Source of the DNA: Perkinsus olseni
Lineage: Eukaryota > Perkinsozoa > Perkinsida > Perkinsidae
Assembly: GCA_013115135.1 (NCBI GenBank)
Contig: JABANP010000226.1
Location: 1 to 64,000 of the forward strand
Reading direction: 5' to 3'
DNA length: 64,000 bases
Within the stretch, counting starts at the first letter, position 1; the number at the start of each line of letters is the position of its first letter. Both the position numbers and the translations under genes were made by a program. The notes under the pieces were generated by a model. It searched no databases and was not told where the DNA came from. It was given only the letters and a program-made list of their open reading frames with translations. Shown in pieces: positions 54,448 through 64,000 of this stretch.

Positions 54448-57099
54448 ATGTTTTCTCAATTCACCGGCAAGGACCAATTCGATGCCATATTATCAGACCC
54501 CGATGTAAATACAGCAGACCTGTCCGCAGATACTGAGCGAGCACTGGTACGTTATCTGCTTCGCTCCGCCTTTTTCACCGGCTTTTCGTTTCAGAAATCC
54601 GCCTGTTTTAATTATTCTCGGAAAGCCTTCACCGAGGCCTTGACCGCTCTCGACCGAATACCCCAGCCTCAGCCAGACGTAGCGGTCGTCGCTCGCTACT
54701 TGACGCTGAGGGCCCTCGAGCCTATCAACGCCGATGAGTTCGTCCGTCCATTGGTTGACCTCCATCGTGCTGGCCGGAGTTTGCTTGCCTCCTACTACCT
54801 TGCGCAGCACTACCACGCGACTTGTCGGTACATTAAGGCCTTGGGGGTCATCCAAGAGGCCCTTGTCCACGATCACAGCCTCTCCCAGCGCTATCAGGAG
54901 CGGTTTGGGAAGCTGACTGCTTTGTGCTTGACGGACGAGGCCTTGAGTATTGGCGATGCCACGGTGGCTCGGAAAACCCTTCTGAACGCCATCGAAGCCG
55001 ACCCGAAGTGTTGCCCAGCGCTTTACAATCTGGCGGTCGTCACGTCTGATCCAGTGGAGGCTTGCCGGTTGTATTTGAGGGTGCTGGAGTTGGACCCGAA
55101 CCACGTCCAAGCGCTCAATAATATTGCTATACTGAGGAGAGAGGCCGGGAACGTCGATGATGCCGTGGTGGCCTTCCGACGGGCTCTACAGTGCCTCCGT
55201 GACAGACACCGGGACGCTCTGTTGGCGACTGATGGTACTTCTTCGGAGTTCAGTAGAAGCATAGAGACCATCTCGAGAGACTTGGCCGAGACATTGTTGA
55301 TGAAGAATGAAGAGAGCGCGTGGCTGGAGGCCTATCAGCTGGCCCCTGACTACTACAGGGTCTTCCAGGCAAGAGCCGCGATGCTGCATCGACAAGGTGA
55401 CTTCGCCAGGGAGCTCCCGGCTTTGGGTACGGCCATCGCCTTGGTGGAGCTGGACGGCCGTGTTACCGACTCTGTAAAAGGGGCCTTGTGGGCGGCTAAG
55501 GCGGAGTGCTACAGATTGCTTGATGATTGGGCGGACTGCAAGACGGCCATGGTGAAGGCAATCGACTTGGACCCGGGTAACAAGGACTATCGGCACAGAC
55601 TCGGTGCTGTCTACGGCGTGGCTGGCCGGGACTTGGAGAGGGCTGTGAATTTGTGCAAGATCTCGGGAGAGGCAGAGGCTTTCAACACAGCGGGCATTTT
55701 CTTGCGTGATATTGGCTTGACGCGATCAGCCATCGCTTCCTTCGAGGACTGCCTTCGATTGGAGCCCGACCATCGTCATGCGCCCCACAGTAGGCTGATG
55801 AGCCTCAACTACCTCCCTCAAAGGGACGGCGGTCTGTGGGTGGCCCGAGAACACTGCCAGTGGGGGGACTCTGTCGTGGCTCGTGTTAATAAGGAGCTTG
55901 ACAGGGACGCCTTGTTCGGAGCAGGGGAGACGAGAGCTGACCCTGCGGAAGGCGGAAGGATCCGAGTCGGATATGTGTCACCAGATTTCAGAGGTCATTC
56001 GGTCAGTTACTTCGTAGACGGTCTCTTCCGTTCTCACGACCCCAGCAAGGTCGAGGTCTATGCTTACCACGACTCCGCCATAAATGATGCTGTCACCGCT
56101 AGACTGAGGGGGTCTGTCGAGAGCCATTCCCAGTGGAAGTGGAGGGACGTCCACGAGATGGACGATCGGCAACTTTGTCGACAGATTTGGCGTGATCGTG
56201 TCGACGTGCTGGTGGATCTGGCGGGCCACTCGGGCAACAACCGTCTTTTAGTGTTTTGCCGTGAAGCCAGCTCGGTGTACGGTCACTTACATTGGCTATC
56301 CTAATACGACTGGTCTGCCTAATATGGACTTCCGACTGGTGGATGACGTGACCGATCCTGTGGGGGCCTCGGGTGAGGGTTATAGTGAGAAGCTCGTCCG
56401 GCTTCCTCGCTGTTTTCTGTGCTATACTCCTCCCCGATCAGCGCCCCTGAGTGCGCCTTAGAAGCCCCTCAGCGCCGCACGGGCGGTACGATCACCTTTG
56501 GCAGTTTCAACACCCTTGCGAAGTTGTCTGATGACACGGTAAGAGTCTGGTCCCGGATCCTGAAGGAAGTTCCGAACGCCCGGCTGCTGCTGAAATCGAA
56601 GGCTCTGGCCTCGGCTGTGGCAGTCGATAGACTCAGAAGACTCTTCGGCGCGGAGGGGATATCCTCGGGCCGACTGGATCTGGTCGGAATGACCCCCTCT
56701 ACTTCAACGCACTTAGGCATGTACGGCGAGATCGACGTGTGCCTCGACCCTTGGCCGTACGCTGGAACTACTACCAGCGCTGAGGCCATGTTCATGGGCG
56801 TTCCAGTGGTGACGCTGGCCGCTAGGGGAGCTTGCCACGCCCAGAGGGTCACCGCTAGCCTTGCAAAGGCGGTCGGTCGGGATTACGAAAGGGCCACTGT
56901 TGCTGCTACTGAGGAGGAGTACGTGGAGAAGGCTAAGAAACTAGCGCGGGACGCTGATGGCCTCGAGAGATGGCGGAGGGAACTGCGGAGGTTGATGGTT
57001 GAGGGACCGTTGTGTGACTCGAAGCAGCACACGAGAGAGGTGGAAACGGCATACGGGAAGATGGTGTCCTCTACTGAAGCGGCCACGGCCAGAGATTGA
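54448..57099 (+). CDS. SPINDLY/OGT-type GT41 glycosyltransferase with TPR repeats
   Basis: This is a nucleocytoplasmic protein O-glycosyltransferase of family GT41 (O-fucosyl- or O-GlcNAc-transferase). The N-terminal half is TPR helices (for example ALYNLAVVTSDPVEACRLYL, LNNIAILRREAGNVDDAVVA, AFNTAGIFLRDIGLTRSAIA). The catalytic half has RIRVGYVSPDFRGHSVSYFV, DVLVDLAGHSGNNRLLVF, YIGYPNTTGLPNMDFRLVDD, TITFGSFNTLAKLSDDTVRV and VCLDPWPYAGTTTSAEAMFM, GVPVVTL. The LDPWPYAGTTT form is closer to SPINDLY than to animal OGT. I took the Met at 54448 (MFSQFTGKDQFDAIL); an upstream in-frame start at 54346 adds an unlikely segment. No introns are needed. Two frame changes 180 bp apart cancel out: one T too many in TTTT 56254-56257, and one C too few in CCCC 56432-56435. 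Confidence 0.85.
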
Positions 57100-57217
57100 C
57101 TGTCCTTGCCCAACGTAAATAGACTAATACTTCCTAGCTTCCTGCATGCTCAGTGGGGTTGCGTAGGAGTTGTGAAAAAGTTGGTATGGGTTGGCTTCAG
57201 CGGTGAACTTTTTCAAG

Positions 57218-60200
57218 ATGTCATCACCGGTGTCCTTGGATGAATCACCCAAAGTGGGCAAGAGGTTGTTACGGAAGAAGAAGGTGAGAGAGGTTTCCTC
57301 GAGACTCGTCTGTGTCCTTCAATTTTATGCTACTGGCCCGACCACAATAGAAAAGAACGACCCTTGTTGTACTGCTGAAACACCCCCATCTCACTAGCGT
57401 TGTTCTCAGTTTTCCCAGTCGCTCCTTTCGGAACCGGCTGGGTTTCCTCTTAAGTGTGAGTTTTTTAGTCCAACGCCAGAACTGGCTCAATTGGGCTCTC
57501 CCCGATGTCCTCGTACTTTCTCTCGTTCGGTGAGAGTTTTCCGACTGTTCTATCGTTGGTAGGCCGGTCATCTCGAGAAAGCAGGAGACGCCTTCGTAGA
57601 GGATGAGGACAGCGGGAAGGACGCCGATCCCGTAGACCTCGAAGGGCCTTGCAGACTTTTAGTGATTTCATAGATAGTTATTGTGATTTGTCGTAAGCTA
57701 GAGTTCGATGGGACCGAAGTGAAATTATCGTCCCGATGTCATTCTCTGACGATGAGGAAACAGTGTGGGTGTGCAAGATCGCCTCTAGAGTCGAACTTGA
57801 TGCGTCGGAAGGATTTCTGGGAGCGCTCAGGAAAATCTCGCCACTTGACCTTTATTTTTGGGTTCTTCGGAAGCGAAGCGTTGAACTGTTGATGCTTGAG
57901 GATTTGTTTTGCTCGTCAGAGAGCACTTCAATTCAAACAGCAAATGCAGGAAGACGCTGCCGTAGAGAAGCAGATGGCGAAGCGGATGAAGGTTATACTC
58001 CGTCCTTCATCAGGGGGAGTGACTGAAGGTTTTGGCAGGACAAACGCAAGCGGCGGGCGTCGGGGGCTTCTAACGGCTCATCGCCTGAGGCCTCTGTGGC
58101 CAACGCGACGACGAAGAAGAAGCGCAGGACTACTAAGAAGAAGGAGACGGAGGAGGATGGTGGGGATGGATCGCCCCAGAAGGCTACTCGAAAGAAGCGT
58201 ATCCAAGGTCGACCATGGCGAATTACATGACGATGGTATCTTTAGGTGAAAACCCGAAATTTGCTGGTGAACGTAACGCGATGGCGGCCTTCCTGGCAAA
58301 GGGGAAGTCGAGTCTGGCCAGCCAGCACGGCAGCAGCACGAAGAGCTCGCCAGTGAATGAAAAGGCCGCAGTGGACCCCAGCGCTTTCTTCGGAGGTGGG
58401 AGAGATGCCTGAAGGGACTCCCGCCGTATTTGTGTTATGCTAGCTGCTTCATCCGAGAACGTAGCCGGCAGCTCGAACGGTGCGGCCACTACAGGGAAGA
58501 AGGCTAAGTTCTCGTAGGGGACGGGCGCGAGATCAGCTGTTGTTGTGATATCGGTCTATGCTCGATCCAGCGACGGCCCTCTTCTTAGAGCTTCCTCGAA
58601 GGGTCCATACTCGTACACTTAGTGGCATAGAGATCAGCGCTTTATTCGAGCACCGCAGTGGGGAGAGGGCCTTCTTCCGGTTGGGCTCGCCCCTTGATTG
58701 AGAGCTCAGGCTTCCCGGTCCACGGTAGACCAGAATTCTCCCGTGATAGATCGGTTCATAATAAGATCATAGTCAGTGACGAATCGGTCTCGTTGAGCCT
58801 TCCGTTCAGTTCGAACATTTTCTGGCGGTCCAGGTACGACTCTTCAGCGGGGGTTGACTTCAACGCTGGAGTGGTGCAGGCGCCGCCGGTGGCAGAGAAG
58901 AGGGAGGGAAAGCCTCCTCATCACCGATGGTAGGTAGGCTGGCGATCTTGGTCAGTCATTTTTACGTCCCGTCAGGCTGATGAGAAGAAGGAAAAGTATA
59001 TCACAGCCGAGGGAAAGAATTCTGATATCGACAGCATCGCAGCTTTCTTTGGCGCGGGCGGAAAGGGCAAGAGTGAGCTCACCTGGGCGTACCGCGCTGA
59101 ATACCCTTGTTGATAATGTTACGTTTCATCTTCGACATAAGATATTTTAAGAATAGCCTGATAGAGTGCAGCGTGTGAGCTCTGGTGTACAATCCTTGTA
59201 CTTTGCTTAGCATACAATGCAGCGATGTAGGCTGTTAATGGTAACGGCTCCGTTGATCGACAGTCCCCGCGTATGATGATGCCAACCACTGTTCGTATGT
59301 GGCAACCGCTACTTCTTTGCTTTACCTAATGTTATGGTAGTCTGGACGTACGCGAACTCGGATCCTGCGCGCGCCCCGTTCGACGCTGACGTCCAATGAA
59401 TTGAGCGACTACGAAACGATGTTGATTATAGGCTCGGTTTCGGTTGAACGTCGTGAGGTGTTCACCTGTTGTTGTTGTTGTTGCTGCAAGACTTGTGACT
59501 GGATTCCACTGGTGTTGACGGCAGGTGGTGCGAAGGCGGCCAACGCGATATCTCTGGGGAGTAGCTCCGATGAAGGCTCAGCACCACCAAAGTCGACGAA
59601 GAAGAGGAAGCGTAGAACCGCCTTAGTGAGGCGTTGTCCGGTCGAATCGGGCCAACTCAGACTCGCCGAAGAGCGCGCCGGATACTCCACCGAAGTCCGC
59701 GGCGAAGGCACGGAAGCAGCATAGAAGTCCGCAGCCTAGATCACCGTCAACATCGAAGGCGAAGAAAGGTGGGAGACGGGTCCCTTTTTTATGATTGGCG
59801 AGTCAAACTCGTCCACGGCGTGTGTGCATTTGAGAGAAATATGTCCGGTTGTCAGGAGCGTCACCGAAGCCTCGTAAATCGACGACGAAGTCTCCTCCGC
59901 CGGCCGTGACGAACGACAAACCTTTCAATGGCATGACCCTGGTTTTCACCGGCAACTTGGAGCAGCTGGAGGTGAGCTCAGCGATGGATACACCGCTTCT
60001 CTTATCGAGTTACCTCTGTCTGCGGTGGTTATCACTCGAAGCGTGAGAAATCGTTGAAGTCTTCAAAATCAGAGACATTTTGATGAGCAAATTCTCACTC
60101 GCCGCCTCGCCGGAGTAGTTTTACCGTGAAAATCACAAAACGTTTCTTCCGGATCGGCGATCATTCCCATCACGGGTGACCGATTTTTGCGATGAAGTGT

Positions 60201-63200
60201 CTAATAAAGACGCAGAAAATTGAGAATGTCATATGATAGAGAATTTCATGTAGATTCAGAATCTGTAATTATTTCTGTTTTATTATTCTGCAATTGATGA
60301 CAAAAATCGATCGCGCGTTTTTCGCGCGTCGCGCTCGCCCTGCGCGTACAGATATATTATATAGAGATGCAGGACTAGCCAAAATACGTAGCTATAGTAC
60401 GTCACAGACGCGTAGATGAGTCAAGCACTGTCGCCCCCTATCCCGGTACACATTGCAGCACCCACATCTGGAATGCGCTAGCTACTTGGGCGCAATCTAG
60501 GCATGCTCATCAAACGGAAGAGTCGACTTGCTAGCGAACCACCAACCAATCAAGCTAGAGACCATGGGAGAACAATCTCCAAATAATGAGTGAATATGGA
60601 ACAGAACTAGCGCGGAGATGTATAGAGCCAATGAGTCACATAGTAGCGTAGTAGGTTTCAGAAAATACTAATGCCCAAGTCCGAGAAGAATCTAACCATC
60701 CCACCGGAGGTCGCTGCCACTGTTGACGAGAACCACTTACGACACCTGTATGTTGTATGTCGTTTCTGCTTCGCTAGGCTCACTTTACCTAAGAGGGGTA
60801 CAACGGCCAACCCTCCCACGCAGGAGGTCTGTCAGCGAGCTCTAAAATTCTACCAGGTTGACTTCAAAGCCGAGGTAACCAACCTGAGGCTACCGAAGGT
60901 ACTGTGTAATGCGTGTTGTACTCGCTTGGCCAAGATGAGCACTGGTGCAATGGACGTCGAGAAGTGGAATGAGGAGAAGCGGCACTATTATGATGCTCTC
61001 CTCATGGACTACGATCCGGTATCAACCCGTCAGGCGGCGATCTGCTCTGAGGCCGATCGCTGCAAGGTGTGTAGCGTTGCTTCCGCGCTTGTCCCTAACT
61101 TCGTTAAGAAGGCGCAGTCGAATGCTCCGGGACCTGGAAGGCCATCAACGGCGTCTCCCCCGAAAGGGGTCTGCTCGCGATGCGGGAACCCTGTTGAAGA
61201 TCATGATGATCGTGAATGCGCCAGGACAGTGAAACGCCCACGTAGAGCTGGTGTGAAGTTCGCTGAGAGGGTTGCTGCTAGAGGTTACACAGATACGCTC
61301 GTAGCTCAGAGGCTTGAGGAGCGCTTCAGGGAATCTACTGAGAGTGGCCATGAGAGCCCTTTGCCCTCTGGAGTGAGTTTGGATTCTCACCACTACCTTG
61401 GGGTATCGTCATTCTCTTATGGAGGAGAAGAGAATGGTGTGGTGCTGAGCAGGGAATCAGCACGAGACCTGCTGCCGTAAGGGTGACTGCGATGGTTCAG
61501 CTCCCACACGAACGTGGGAGCAGCATATGAAGGATCTGGAGAGCGCTTCCCATAATGTCGTGGCTCAACCGGTGATTCAATGGGTGAATTCGCCTCTGGA
61601 GTTTCTATCCCTATCCCCACTGCACCTCCTGCTCGGTATAGTCAACAAGCTATACGATAAAGCCCGTCCCACGGAGACATCAGGAGCTTCAAACTCGCTT
61701 CATGCTCGTCACTGTAAGGCCTTGGTCAAGTACAATATAAGGCGTTCGGTCTACTTCGACGGAGCGTTCGAAGGAAACGGTTGTTCCCGCTTACTCGATG
61801 AGATTGCAGCGGGCCGTATACCTTTTGAACAGCGGGCAAGGCCGTTCGTCGAGGCTCTCAAAGCTTTCAAGGTGGTAAAAGACAAGTGCCTCGGACTTAT
61901 GAGAGTCCCAGGATGGAGTCAGGCAATTGCGTCGTTCCGTACCGCTTGGGAAGCGACCGGCCTCCCTTACACTCTGAAGGTCCATGTACTCTGCAGTCAT
62001 GTCGACGAGTACCTTGAGCGGTACGAAACTGTTCCGGATGCTGGCCTCGGCCTTTCCTCTGAACAATCCGGTGAATCACTCCATGCACGATTACAACGAG
62101 TATGGAACCTGAGGTTCAAAGCTAACCCCGACAACGAGGTGTTCCGCGAGCGTCTGGTGGACTGCGTGGTCTCTTACAACTGGAATCTCCAGTGGGACGA
62201 GGCCTCCAGGGTGTCGACGGAGGGAAGCGAGTCGAAGAGCTCTAGTGAAAAAGCTAGTAATAACTCTTCTAGTGGAGGCTCCAGCTCTTCTCGGTTGCCT
62301 CCAGTGGTTGATTGGAACTCTGCGTCCTCTAATGAGGATAGTTCAGATGTTGACTCTTACGAGTCATCTTCTAATACTCTTGATTAACTTTTATTCTCAC
62401 TCTTCTATGCCATAGAATTTGATTTCCTGAGAGCTTGGGGTTTTAGACTTGTCAATTTGTCCGATATGGGGCGCTGCAGGGCGAGCGCGACGCGCGAAAA
62501 ACGCGCGATCGATTTTTGTCATCAATTGCAGAATAATAAAACAGAAATAATTACAGATTCTGAATCTACATGAAATTCTCTATCATATGACATTCTCAAT
62601 TTTCTGCGTCTTTATTAGACACTTCATCGCAAAAATCGGTCACCCGTGTTGCCGGTGCTAAGGTCACCTCGGCCGTTTCAGGACGTAAGATCCTCGAGTA
62701 CTACATTCCTCCCCTTCCATTCTTCTCTACTGCAGGTACGACGTATCTTGTAGTTGGCTCGGTCTTGGAGGACGGCCGACCGATCGAGGAAGGCTCCAAG
62801 TAGGTGTCCATGGGACGAAGTTATCGCGGAAGTTCGCTCAGTCGGGTGACGGCGATAGTTTTCTTGGGGAATTTCGCGGATGGTTTCCCGAGTATTCTTG
62901 TTGCCTTTCAGATTCAGAAAAACCCAGGAGTTGAAGGCAGCAGGGAAGCCGGGCCCTAGTTTGCTGCAGGAGAGTGAGTTCATCGAGAAGCTTCAGAAGG
63001 CGGGGTTAATGAAGGCTGGCAGTGCGATTGTAGGACGGGGGATTTGACTTAGCAACGGGAGGGGCATACACTGTGGAGGGAAAGAGAGCGAGTAAGACTA
63101 CCGCCCGTTGAGGAAAATTGTCCGAGAGAAATTTTCGCGGGGTCGTTTGGAAGACGGTGATTTCTATGAACTTTAAGAGTCATAGATGAGTTGATAGGGA

Positions 63201-64000
63201 CCTTCGGGAGGTCGGCTCTGGTGATTGACGGAAAATAAGATATTTTTCGGTTCCCAGACGCCTCAGGCTGCTTACTGTCTCCGCTCCTCAGGAACAAACC
63301 AAGGTCACCATTGACCCTGTCAAGCCGCCAACGTCCGGAAAGGACAACAGCAGCAGCAGAGGGGACGTCAAAGGCATCTTATGGACGGACAAGTGGCCTC
63401 CTCGTCTTTGATACGGTGGCAACTTTTGAAGTCTTCCTGGATGGCGGTCAGGTACAAGCCCCGAACTCTGAAGGATTTGGTGGGGAATAACGCTCCTATT
63501 ACGAAGCTCCGGACATGGTTGCAAGATTGGGAGAAGGTGATAGGCAGCTTGCTGGGATTAGCTTCCTGCAGGATCGTTTGTATCGTACATTTAGGTACAC
63601 GTACATGGACAGAAGAAGCCCGTGACGTTCCGGGGGCGAGGGGTGAGTTGCTACTAGGGGTTCTCATTTTGGCCCGGAAGTAACCGGAGTGTGCGGCAGT
63701 GCCATCTTCGTGAGCTTTACTGTGCAGAAGTCGAAATCTCCCTTCGCTAGTGCCGTTGAATCCACTACCCGACTTTGTTGTTTCGAGATGAGCCAGGAGG
63801 ACGGGCTGGGCTTCACTTTCGCCCTCGCAAGCGCAAAGCGTTCTGTGGAAAAACCGCAGCATCGATAGGGTTGAGGATCATTAGCTGCTGCCAGGTACCT
63901 GAGAATGTTAACGCGAAGGCCGTCCTCGTGTCCGGTCCACCCGGAATTGGGAAGACCACCGCCTGCAGGCTCGTTGCTCAGGAGCTCGGATATGTGAGAC
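57218..64000 (+). CDS. RFC1: replication factor C large subunit (RFC1), interrupted, runs off the window
   Basis: RFC1 is the large subunit of the clamp loader that places PCNA on DNA. The clear part is: a disordered Lys/Ser/Pro-rich linker (SPKPRKSTTKSPPPAV); the first half of a BRCT domain (FNGMTLVFTGNLEQLE, to 59971); after the transposon, the second half (VAGAKVTSAVSGR, TTYLVVGSVLEDGRPIEEGS); LLQESEFIEKLQKAGL; the RFC1 box GILWTDK + YKPRTLKDLVGNNAPITKLR; and the AAA+ Walker A segment VLVSGPPGIGKTTACRLVAQ near the window end. Introns have GT-AG ends in phase. The N-terminal part (57.2-59.1 kb; MSSPVSLDESPKVGKRLLRK, acidic and basic exons, AAFFGAGGKGK) is assembled with low confidence and could include another gene. 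The first BRCT helix is not found, and a 2.5-kb transposon sits there. The gene continues beyond 64000. Confidence 0.75.
60171..60343 (+). repeat. left terminal inverted repeat
   Basis: 173 bp, reverse complement of 62476-62648 with no difference found by eye. The inner end contains CGATCGCGCG...CGCGCGTCG, a further self-complementary GC-rich piece. Confidence 0.95.
60671..61480 (+). CDS. transposon ORF1, zinc-finger protein of 269 residues
   Basis: An uninterrupted frame from MPKSEKNLTIPPEVAATVDE to a TAA at 61478-61480. It has CxxC pairs in CRFCFARLTLPK, LCNACCTRL, RCKVCSVA and VCSRCGNP plus a later ECAR, consistent with two or more treble-clef-like zinc sites for DNA binding. A basic segment (ARTVKRPRRAGVKFAERV) follows. 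It is encoded only within the transposon. From memory, paired CxxC N-terminal domains of this kind precede proteins like ORF2 in some animal mobile elements; this was not verified. Confidence 0.75.
   Translation: MPKSEKNLTIPPEVAATVDENHLRHLYVVCRFCFARLTLPKRGTTANPPTQEVCQRALKFYQVDFKAEVTNLRLPKVLCNACCTRLAKMSTGAMDVEKWNEEKRHYYDALLMDYDPVSTRQAAICSEADRCKVCSVASALVPNFVKKAQSNAPGPGRPSTASPPKGVCSRCGNPVEDHDDRECARTVKRPRRAGVKFAERVAARGYTDTLVAQRLEERFRESTESGHESPLPSGVSLDSHHYLGVSSFSYGGEENGVVLSRESARDLLP
61500..61521 (+). other. stem-loop between transposon ORF1 and ORF2
   Basis: GCTCCCAC - ACGAAC - GTGGGAGC: a perfect 8-bp stem with a 6-nt loop, starting 20 nt after the ORF1 stop and just before the first ATG of ORF2. 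Possible frameshift or reinitiation element. Confidence 0.6.
61527..62387 (+). CDS. transposon ORF2, putative transposase-associated protein of 286 residues
   Basis: The frame starts MKDLESASHNVVAQPVIQWV and contains LSLSPLHLLLGIVNKLYD, VYFDGAFEGNGCSRLLDEIA, FVEALKAFKVVKDKCLGLMR, LKVHVLCSHVDEYLERYE, SEQSGESLHARLQRVW and LVDCVVSYNWN, then a Ser/Asn/Asp-rich tail. The spacing of LHLLLG, F-EGN-C-LL, KVH-L--HV and SEQ-GES-H resembles a widespread but poorly classified protein family of animal repeats; this is from memory only. The ORF2 frame is open upstream of its ATG (GSAPTRTWEQH), and ORF1 and ORF2 are in frames related by +1, so the two could be one protein joined by a frameshift, a tiny intron or an indel error. 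Confidence 0.7.
   Translation: MKDLESASHNVVAQPVIQWVNSPLEFLSLSPLHLLLGIVNKLYDKARPTETSGASNSLHARHCKALVKYNIRRSVYFDGAFEGNGCSRLLDEIAAGRIPFEQRARPFVEALKAFKVVKDKCLGLMRVPGWSQAIASFRTAWEATGLPYTLKVHVLCSHVDEYLERYETVPDAGLGLSSEQSGESLHARLQRVWNLRFKANPDNEVFRERLVDCVVSYNWNLQWDEASRVSTEGSESKSSSEKASNNSSSGGSSSSRLPPVVDWNSASSNEDSSDVDSYESSSNTLD
62476..62648 (-). repeat. right terminal inverted repeat
   Basis: 173 bp, inverted copy of 60171-60343. Its outer end directly abuts, and may overlap, RFC1 coding sequence (the frame leading into VAGAKVTSAVSGR). Confidence 0.95.

Larger units (their letters stand above)
60171..62648 (+). mobile_element. DNA transposon, 2,478 bp, 173-bp terminal inverted repeats, inside RFC1
   Basis: Both ends are exact inverted copies of 173 bp (60171-60343 and 62476-62648), starting CACGGGTGACCGATTTTTGC. 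Between them lie two consecutive plus-strand ORFs. I cannot see a target-site duplication: the left flank reads GATCATTCCCAT and the right flank TTGCCGGTGCTA. Identical TIRs and open reading frames suggest a recent insertion. No superfamily is assigned with confidence. Confidence 0.92.

Noticed and set aside
54493..55110. 205-codon minus-strand frame
   Set aside because: Antisense shadow of the well-supported TPR region of the glycosyltransferase.
59470..59490. TGT repeat giving a poly-Cys frame
   Set aside because: Short low-complexity run in a non-preferred frame, probably intronic.

Overview
The window is nuclear DNA of a eukaryotic protist. Genes are split by many short GT-AG introns, mostly 45 to 65 nt, and lie on both strands. 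The gene content points to an alveolate, most likely a Perkinsus-like organism; this is inference. The lineage evidence is a fused ion-channel/adenylyl cyclase, a relative of the apicomplexan chloroquine-resistance transporter, a SPINDLY-type glycosyltransferase and several small predicted secreted proteins without recognisable relatives. Exon models below were assembled by eye from splice signals and family motifs, so outer ends and some 5' exons are approximate. Layout, 0-24 kb: a monoacylglycerol-lipase-like hydrolase (minus, about 1.9-5.0 kb) and an unknown gene (5.2-6.1 kb). Then comes a palindrome-rich noncoding zone (7.2-12 kb) that encloses one secreted-protein gene. It is followed by a plus-strand run: an ARGLU1-like coiled-coil protein, ribosomal protein S25, an SPFH/HIR-like membrane protein, a GCN5-type acetyltransferase with bromodomain, and a CRT-like transporter. 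24.2-29.7 kb is a tandem array of about 16 units of roughly 360 bp. Each unit normally carries one tRNA-Cys(GCA) and one tRNA-Arg(CCU) gene on the minus strand, about 30 tRNA genes or relics in all. 30-45 kb: the cyclase (minus, 30.1-36.6 kb), two secreted proteins (minus), an OTU-family deubiquitinase, two short probable mitochondrial membrane proteins and a Sec14-like lipid-transfer gene with a complete tRNA-Pro gene inside an intron. 45.6-53.6 kb: three tandem, intron-containing genes for proteins of the bacterial prolipoprotein diacylglyceryl transferase (Lgt) family, which is unexpected in a nuclear genome. 54.4-57.1 kb: a TPR-containing SPY/OGT-type glycosyltransferase. 57.2 kb to the window end: replication factor C large subunit (RFC1), cut within its BRCT region by a 2,478-bp DNA transposon with 173-bp identical terminal inverted repeats and two ORFs. 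A recurring feature of this assembly is single-base length changes in homopolymers that break otherwise convincing reading frames in at least five genes. I treat most of these as probable sequence errors and say so for each gene. The most interesting items are the tRNA array, the eukaryotic Lgt cluster, the transposon in RFC1, the dense perfect palindromes with a single central base, and the intronic tRNA.
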